A stretch of 64,000 nt of DNA from Carya illinoinensis (taxonomy: Eukaryota > Streptophyta > Magnoliopsida > Fagales > Juglandaceae): NCBI RefSeq assembly GCF_018687715.1, contig NC_056762.1, positions 23,647,864 to 23,711,863 of the forward strand, read 5' to 3'. Of this stretch, positions 57,591 to 64,000 are shown piece after piece. Made by a program: the position numbers and the translations under genes. Below the pieces are notes generated by a model that searched no databases, was not told the DNA's origin, and worked only from the letters and a program-made list of their open reading frames with translations. Position 1 is the first letter of the stretch. Every line of letters begins with the position of its first letter.

Positions 57591-59053
57591 GTGCTTCTAG
57601 CTTCATGGATACCCTCCTGGGTGGACTGTACCGAAAGGAAAGAGAATTCATTTTGCTGCTCATGCTGCAGTTCCAACTGATGATGTCTGTAAACAAAACA
57701 GTAATGAGTCTCACATGGTTTCTTTGACTTCTAAAGATTTCAATAATCTACTAGCTATTGCCAATTCCTCTCAGTCATCTCAAATCCCCTCAAACACCTA
57801 GAATCTATCATCTTGCAATCTTGTTACTTCCTCTCAAGTTTTTGGTAATTCTTCTTCCAATTCAGTTTCTACCATTTCAAAATCTAATTGTTCTTGGATA
57901 TTAGACACTGGTGCAATAGATCACATGATTTGTTCACCCTTATTCTTTTACTTTCGTCCTAAACCAATAAATATATCTGTCAATTTACCCAATGGACAAG
58001 TTATACCAACGCAACACACATAGGAACAATTTGCATTTCTAATAATCTTTTATTGCAAAATGTCTTATGCGTACCATCGTTTACCTTTAATCTTTTATCT
58101 ATTTATAAGCTAACCAAATATTCTAATATTTCTTTGTGTTTCTTTTGTACTCATTGCCTTTTACAGGACCAATCAATGAAGAAGATGATTTGGATTGCAT
58201 TTGAGAAACAAGGCTTATATTACTTCAATTCTGCCTTTGAAAATTCTAAGACTAATCCAACTCATTTTTTTGCTACATCTCAAAAGTCATTGGACTTATG
58301 GCATTACAGATTAAGCCATGTATCTCTTTCTAGACTTTCTTCTCTTAAACATCTTGATCCCTCTATCTCTATGGATTGTCAAAGTGTATGTGATATCTAT
58401 CCCTTAGCAAAGCAAAGAAAACTATCATTTCCTGTATCATATAGCAAGTCTAACAAAATGTTTGATTTGATTCACTGTGACATATAGGGTCCTTTATGGA
58501 ACCATTTCTTATTCAGGTTATAAATTTTTTTTAACAATTGTTGACAATTTTACACGTTTTACTTGAGTTTATATGCTTAAAACAAAATCTGAAGTTCCAT
58601 TCCTACTTAAAGGTTTCTGTAAAATGATTAAAACACATTTTGATGCTGCTGTCAAAATTATAAGATCAAACAATGGACCCGAGTTCCTACTCACAGATTT
58701 CTATCATGAAAATGGAATTTTACACCGAAGAAGTTGTGTAGAAAGCTCACAGCAAAATGGCATAGTAGAAAGAAAACATCAACATTTGCTTAGTACAGCT
58801 AGGGCTTTAATGTTTCAATCAAATATTTCATTATCTTTTTGGAGTGACTGTGTTCTCACAGCAGCTCATATTATTAATAGGATCCCTACTCCTCTTCTTA
58901 AAAAAAAAAACTCCCTATGAAATGGTTTTTAATAAAACACCAAAACTTGCTCATCTAAAAGTATTTGGTTGTCTTTGCTTTGCTTCAACACTTCAACATC
59001 ATAGACAAAAATTTGATCCTGGAGTTGTCAAGTGCATATTTCTTGGGTATCCC
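57591..59053 (+). pseudogene. Copia protease and integrase
   Basis: The protease site CSWILDTGAIDHMI is at about 57890-57930. The gag-pre-integrase piece (SLDLWHYRLSHVSLSRLSSL) is at 58285-58340. The integrase core lies at 58470-58910, with IRSNNGPEFLLTDFYHENGI, SSQQNGIVERKHQHLLSTAR and [13 protein letters not shown], then [11 protein letters not shown] and FLGYP. Stops at 57781, 58021, 58485 and a frameshift near 58900 break it. Confidence 0.88.
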
Positions 59054-60312
59054 TGACCGGTGCAAAACTGCAAGTGCACAGTATCGTAGTTTTATAGTAA
59101 AATAATAAGAAGAGTATCGTCTTCAGGGATTAGTACCTTACGTTTGCCAAATACCAAAATTATACTAAACTTGATTTTATCTAGAGGAATTACTAAGATT
59201 TTTGTAGTTGCAATTTAAACTAGATCAACTCAAAGAAAAATATGCAAAGGAAAAAACACTGACGTTCGAAGATCAAAGTAATGGGAAGAAAACTTCTAGG
59301 AAATGGATTTCACCTACTTCTTCACTATGCTCTTCTCATCCAGCTAATTTAATTTAAATCTCTTTTGTCTATTAGCAAATCTCTAATTCATCCAAAAGCT
59401 TCTTTCGATAGTCAATTGGAATTGACTCTTCGTTATCAATTCACACAAGAATATGCAAATTCAATAATCAAGAACGCAATAAGACCAATGATTTAATTAC
59501 TACATAGGTTCATACAAGTCTTTCGATCTCTATACTTACCTATGCTGAAATATCCAAGATCTACCCTATGATTCCCTCTTTCGATAGCAAACCACAAGAT
59601 TACTTATCATCTAATCAATGGCCAGTTAATTAGAAGCAATAAACTCAGAATAAATCAGATAAACAAAGAGAGAATTGCATTAAATTAGCATAGACAATCA
59701 AGCATAGTTCGGAAATAGGTTATATCGTTTTCCTAGAATGAAGAAAATTTAGCTCATGCTAGAAATGAAATTCAACATAAACGAATTCACCATAATTGTT
59801 CTGAGAAGATGGGAAGAAGAAAATAAACACTGAAAAATCCTCCTTGCAGCCTCAACTCGTCGTCAAAAGCTCAAGGGAACGATTCAACGCTTTTCTCTCG
59901 TCCGTGCTCGTGTATGATTCCAACGTACGTGCAATAATTGGAATTCCCTCTCCAAAAATAGATGATTTGAATCCCTCTAGCTATGTTTTTCTCTCCCAAG
60001 AAGTGTTCTCCAGTCAAAACTCTCGGCTCTAGAGTGAAAAATTGCTTTTATATGGTCTCACGGCGGAAAACCTAAAATCTGTCAAAATACGATGTTCGCT
60101 CGAGCGGGGTGTCGAGCGCGCGTCGAGCGTTCGACTTTCGCTCGAGCGGCCAATGTCTCTGCTCGAGCGATCTTTGCTTTTCAGCAACCCGCTCGAGCTC
60201 CCTGTCGAGCGGCAGTCGAGCGTTTGAATCTGCCTGAATTCGCTCGAGCGGCCAAAAGCCTCCGCTCGAGCGAACTTGTAAAATCTGCAATATGAAATTT
60301 TGCAAGTCATCA
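59054..60312 (-). repeat. Gypsy 3' LTR with GCTCGAGC module
   Basis: On the minus strand a polypurine-like AAGTTTGGGGG at about 60315-60327 precedes TGATGACTTGC at 60312, and the LTR would end with GCACCGGTCA at 59054, about 1.26 kb. A similar purine tract at about 61752-61765 is an alternative start. About 60055-60275 holds the GC-rich module. The left boundary is firm, the right one is inferred. Confidence 0.65.
60055..60275. promoter_or_regulatory. GC-rich GCTCGAGC repeat module
   Basis: Six exact copies of the palindrome GCTCGAGC start at 60098, 60140, 60161, 60191, 60242 and 60264, joined by GTCGAGCG half-sites. The order of phrases matches the module in the copia LTRs (18071-18245 and 33929-34112). 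A regulatory role is inferred only from its place inside LTRs. Confidence 0.6.
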
Positions 60313-62028
60313 AATACCCCCAAACTTACAACTTTGTTTGTCCTTAAACAAAAAAGAAAAGCAAATGATAGTTTAGGCAATATCGATTCAACCCGAAAGA
60401 GAAGTATCATTACTCACCAAGCTTTTATGAATTTAGATTTTATCTCTAGTATCTTACTCTTTTAACATCAAAGATGGCAGGAAAATCAATCAAAAATTTT
60501 GCAATTTGTCAAGCAAGAGTTAGGTGTTTACTTCAACCTAAAGTTAAGACCTTGAGTGTGTGTGTGTGATATAGTCAATTTAACCTCAAACCACCTGCAA
60601 ACTCAGATAAAAGTAGAACAACCAAAATCAGAAGAATTCTCTTAAAACTTAACCCCATAAGTCCAATTTTCATAAATCCTCTCCACTAATGTAGTCAACA
60701 CCAAAATCAGAGATCAAAAGGTCTTTAATAAGGTTGTAATGATAGGCCACAGGGTGAGGGTTAAGAAAGAACTGGATATGGGAAATTAAATCAAAATGGG
60801 AAAATTCTTAGTGAAAAGAACATTAAAAGAGAAACTCACATGATTCAAATCATAGCTCTTTCTTGGCAATATGCTCATACTTGTGGCATTATTATTGCTG
60901 TAATCACTGATGTAATACCAACACTTCCCTTAACAAAATCTGAGGTAATTCACATTCCGCTTGGTGACTTCTTTTTCTTTTCTTTTCTCTCTCTCTCTCT
61001 CTTTTTTTTTTCAGTCACTTCCTTTCTTCTTCTTCTTTTTCTTTGATCAAACAGAGCAAACATAATTTTTTTTTTTTTTAGTCACTTCCTTTCTTCTTCT
61101 TCTTTTTCTTTGATCAAACAGAGCAAACATAATACGGTTCATCATGAAACCAATTTTCTCTTTTAAATGTAACTCTCCACCAAAGTATTTTCTCAAACTA
61201 TCAACGGTAGATTCATTGTTTTTCAGGCTTAGAGCAGGCATGGTTTATGTAGTTCAAAGAATCAATAAAGGCTCATGAAGGCTCAAAGGGGTTGACTATG
61301 GAAACACACCATGTAATGATGGCATGACATTTAGGACGACTGGGAAAGCTTTTTGGTTATGCCAAAGAAATGCCTAGATCATTTCTCTGATATTTGGTCT
61401 CAACTAGGATTTTGCCTCAAGGACCCATCAACGGATTCTAGAGCAAAGCAAAATCGAACTTCCCTCTTTCAATTAATTCAACTTCTTCTCTTCATAAGCA
61501 AAATGGAATAAGAGAAAAACGACTATGTGCTCAATTGTGTTCAAGGTCAAAGATTAAAACCAAAGTACCCACAAAACTTCACTTGACATAAAAGAAATTT
61601 TTGAAAATTTTTCTCAAAATCATCTTCAATCACAAATTTCAGAGTCATAGAGAATTCAATCTTACTCCAATGTATGCTTGGTAAGAGAATCAAACAACCC
61701 ATCAACAACCCAAGACTTAGAAAACAAGAGGATCAAATGATTATAAGAGTTTACACCCCCAAACTTAAACTAAACAATGTCCACATTGTAATACAAAAGT
61801 AGAAAGGATTGAAGAAATAAAAGAACTTCCCTGGTTTCATGGTGAATCTTCCGTAGATTAGAATTTTTCAGCTCTTTATTCTTGCTAAATAATCCTGCAT
61901 CAAAAACCAATTTATTAAAACTTAAATAAATAAAGATAATAAAATAAATGAAAGAAAGAAAGATAGATCTATGGGTTGCCTCCCATAAGCGCTTGTTTTA
62001 AGTTTACAGCCAGACTTTTCAATGATCA
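60313..62028 (-). other. Non-coding 3' region of the gypsy element
   Basis: About 1.7 kb between integrase and LTR without a recognisable gene. A 54-bp unit 'agtcacttcctttcttcttc...acataat' occurs twice with a 67-bp period at about 61013-61133, separated by a T-run. A TG run lies at about 60557-60568. Confidence 0.7.
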
Positions 62029-63990
62029 TCAATTAGGATCTCCAAGAGGATTAAATGCATAGTTCCTCTCCATTTGCTCTCCATAGTAGTGCTTCAATCT
62101 CTGACCATTAACTCTGAAAATATTCCCAGTCTTGTCCTTCAAATCTACTGCTCCAAAAGAGAAAACTTCATGAATTGTATAAGGACCCATCCATCTTGAT
62201 TTCAACTTTCCTGGAAAGAGTTTGAGTCGTGAATTGAAGAGTAAAACTTGTTGTCCTGGAGCAAAATCTCGCCTGAGAATTTGTTTGTCATGCCACTTCT
62301 TCGTCTTTTCTTTATAGATCTTTGCATTTTCATATGCATCATTCCGGAACTCTTCCATCTCATTCAATTGAAGAAGTCGCTTTTCACCTGCTGCCTTCAA
62401 ATCAAAATTAAACTTTTTTACAGCCCAATAAGCTCTATGTTCCAACTCTACAGGAAGATGACATGCCTTTCCAAACACTAATCGGTATGGAGACATCCCG
62501 ATAGGTGTTTTAAAGGCTGTACGGTATGCCTACAAAGCATCATCAAGCTTCTTCGCTCAATCCTTTCTATTGATTTTGACCGTCTTCTCAAGGATGTTCT
62601 TGATCTCTCTATTTGAAATTTCAACTTGACCATTAGTTTGAGGATGGTAAGCAAGTGCTATCTTGTGCTTCACACCATATTTAGAAAGAAGATTCTCAAA
62701 CAACTTGTTGCAAAAGTGAGTCCCTTCATCACTAATAATAGCTCGTGGAGTGCCAAATCTTCTGAATATGTTCTTGTGCAGAAATTTGAGCACTACCTTT
62801 GCATCATTTATTGTTGTAGCAATTGCTTCCACCCATTTTGACACATAGTCAACTGCTAATAAGATATAAGCAAAACCAAAAGAAGGAGGAAAAGGCCCCA
62901 TAAAATCTATTCCCCAAACATCAAACAACTCAACTTCTAAGATACTTTTCAATGGTAACTCATGACGCCTTGAAATATTTCCCATACGTTGGCACCGGTC
63001 ACAAGTTTTCACCAAAGTGTAAGTATCACGAAAAATAGAAGGCCAATAGAACCCACTTTGAAGTACCTTAGCTGCTGTACGGGTGGCTCCAAAGTGTCCT
63101 CCATATGATGATGAATGGCAATGATGGAGGATGTCTTGCATCTCTTCTTCCGGCACACATCTTCTAATGATTTGATCAGGGCATCTTTTGAACAACAAAG
63201 GCTCATCCCAAAGATAATGATTCACATCATGCAAAAATTTCTTACGTTGATGGTAAGTAAGATCAGGTGGTAAAACTTTACAAGCTAGATAATTAACAAT
63301 ATCAGCATACCACGGAAACTTGATCTCACATGCAAACAACTGCTCATCAGGGAATGCCTCTTGGACCACTGAATCTGGTCTTTCTTCCTCTTGCTCTAAC
63401 CGAGAGAGATGGTCAGCCACTAAATTTTCACTTCATTTCTTATCTCGAATCTCCAAATCAAATTCTTGAAGAAGGAGGATCCAACGAATTAGCCTAGGCT
63501 TAGCATCCTTCTTGCCAAACAAATAGCAAAGTGCTGCATGATCAGTGAACACTATCACCTTTGTCCCAATGAGGTAAGACCGAAATTTGTCACAAGCAAA
63601 TACCACAGCAAGCATCTCCTTCTCAGTTGTCGTATAATTCAACTGAGCTTCATTCAATGTCCGGCTTGCATAATAGATGGCTCTAAACAGCTTGTCTCGC
63701 CTTTGCCCCAACACTGCTCCAATTGCAAAGTCACTTGCATCGCACATAACTTCAAAAGGTTGACTCCAATCAGGCACAATCACAATTGGTGCTGAAATTA
63801 GCTTCTCCTTGAGTGCATTAAAGGCCTGCAAACAAACAACATCAAAGTCAAATGCAGAATTTTTCTCAAGAAGATTACATAAAGGTTTAGAGAGTTTAGA
63901 AAAATCCTTGATAAATCTTCCATAAAATCCCGCATGTCCCAGAAAACTTCTGATTCCCTTCACATTCTTTGGAGGTGGTAGTTTCTCTAT
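62029..63990 (-). pseudogene. Gypsy pol: RNase H and integrase
   Basis: From 63963 down: the RT connection ([20 protein letters not shown]), RNase H ([55 protein letters not shown]), a stop at 63433-63435, then [10 protein letters not shown]. The integrase zinc finger ([12 protein letters not shown] and CDRCQRMG) is at about 62990-63120, the DDE core has [22 protein letters not shown] and [20 protein letters not shown], and two stops lie near 62531-62559. The C-terminal part (62029-62496) has [20 protein letters not shown] and [12 protein letters not shown]. Three in-frame stops in 1.9 kb indicate a young but defective copy. Confidence 0.92.
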
Positions 63991-64000
63991 GGTTGCAATT

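Larger units (their letters stand above)
56500..59053 (+). mobile_element. Ty1/copia fragment, truncated after integrase
   Basis: Decayed copia coding sequence in the order gag, protease, integrase. It is cut at 59053 by the gypsy element that starts at 59054, immediately after the FLGYP-type end of the integrase region. No LTR was found on the 5' side. The family differs from the one at 17850-34133, as the gag type is different. Confidence 0.85.
59054..64000 (-). mobile_element. Ty3/gypsy element (Athila/Tat branch), cut by window edge
   Basis: Read on the minus strand, the window holds RNase H, integrase, a 1.7-kb non-coding region and the 3' LTR. The outer end of the LTR (TGACCGGTGC on the plus strand) abuts copia sequence exactly at 59054, so it inserted there. 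The protease, RT, gag and 5' LTR lie beyond 64000. The family differs from the Athila-like element at 19307-30721. Confidence 0.88.

Overview
The window reads as nuclear DNA of a woody eudicot. It is AT-rich, has introns, and is filled with plant-type LTR retrotransposons (Ty1/copia and Ty3/gypsy), L1-type LINEs, a hAT-like MITE, CACTA-like ends and an old pararetrovirus fragment. Only one host gene looks intact: a four-exon expansin-like B (EXLB) gene on the minus strand at 12578-14220. A single exon-like piece of an AlkB-homolog-8-like gene lies at 6707-6793. No rRNA, tRNA, CRISPR or bacterial-type operon structure was seen. Most long open frames are retroelement genes or artefacts of purine-rich and tandem-repeat tracts.

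Layout. 1-9 kb: an LTR fragment (1-983), an endogenous caulimovirid fragment (984-1965), the 3' part of a LINE (2110-3430), an LTR fragment of a second gypsy family (4438-5091), a CACTA-like end, a gypsy gag fragment, and a solo LTR with a 5-bp target duplication (6832-8794) sitting in what was an intron next to the AlkB-like exon. 9-15 kb: the EXLB gene, a broken duplicate of its last exon plus 3' flank (9226-9955), and a LINE fragment exactly between the two copies; a hAT-type MITE (14678-15083) lies upstream of the gene.

17.8-34.1 kb: a copia element (minus, TSD ATAAC) whose reverse-transcriptase catalytic motif is split by an 11.4-kb Athila-like gypsy element (plus, TSD CATGT). 34.4-53.5 kb: a gag-only gypsy element with a very long 3' LTR; a near full-length LINE (12-bp TSD) is inserted in that LTR, and a second gag-only gypsy element of another family is inserted in the LINE. 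53.5-64 kb: AT-rich sequence, a minus-strand LTR-like block, a decayed copia element truncated by insertion of a gypsy element (minus) that runs off the window.

The retroelements order themselves by nesting: gypsy LTR, then LINE, then gag-only gypsy; and copia, then Athila-like. Two observations stand out. Both gag-only gypsy families lose their coding capacity at the same gag-pol linker, which fits the non-autonomous TR-GAG class. A GC-rich module built on the palindrome GCTCGAGC is shared by the LTRs of a copia family and an unrelated gypsy family. All statements come from reading the sequence; no database search or alignment program was run.
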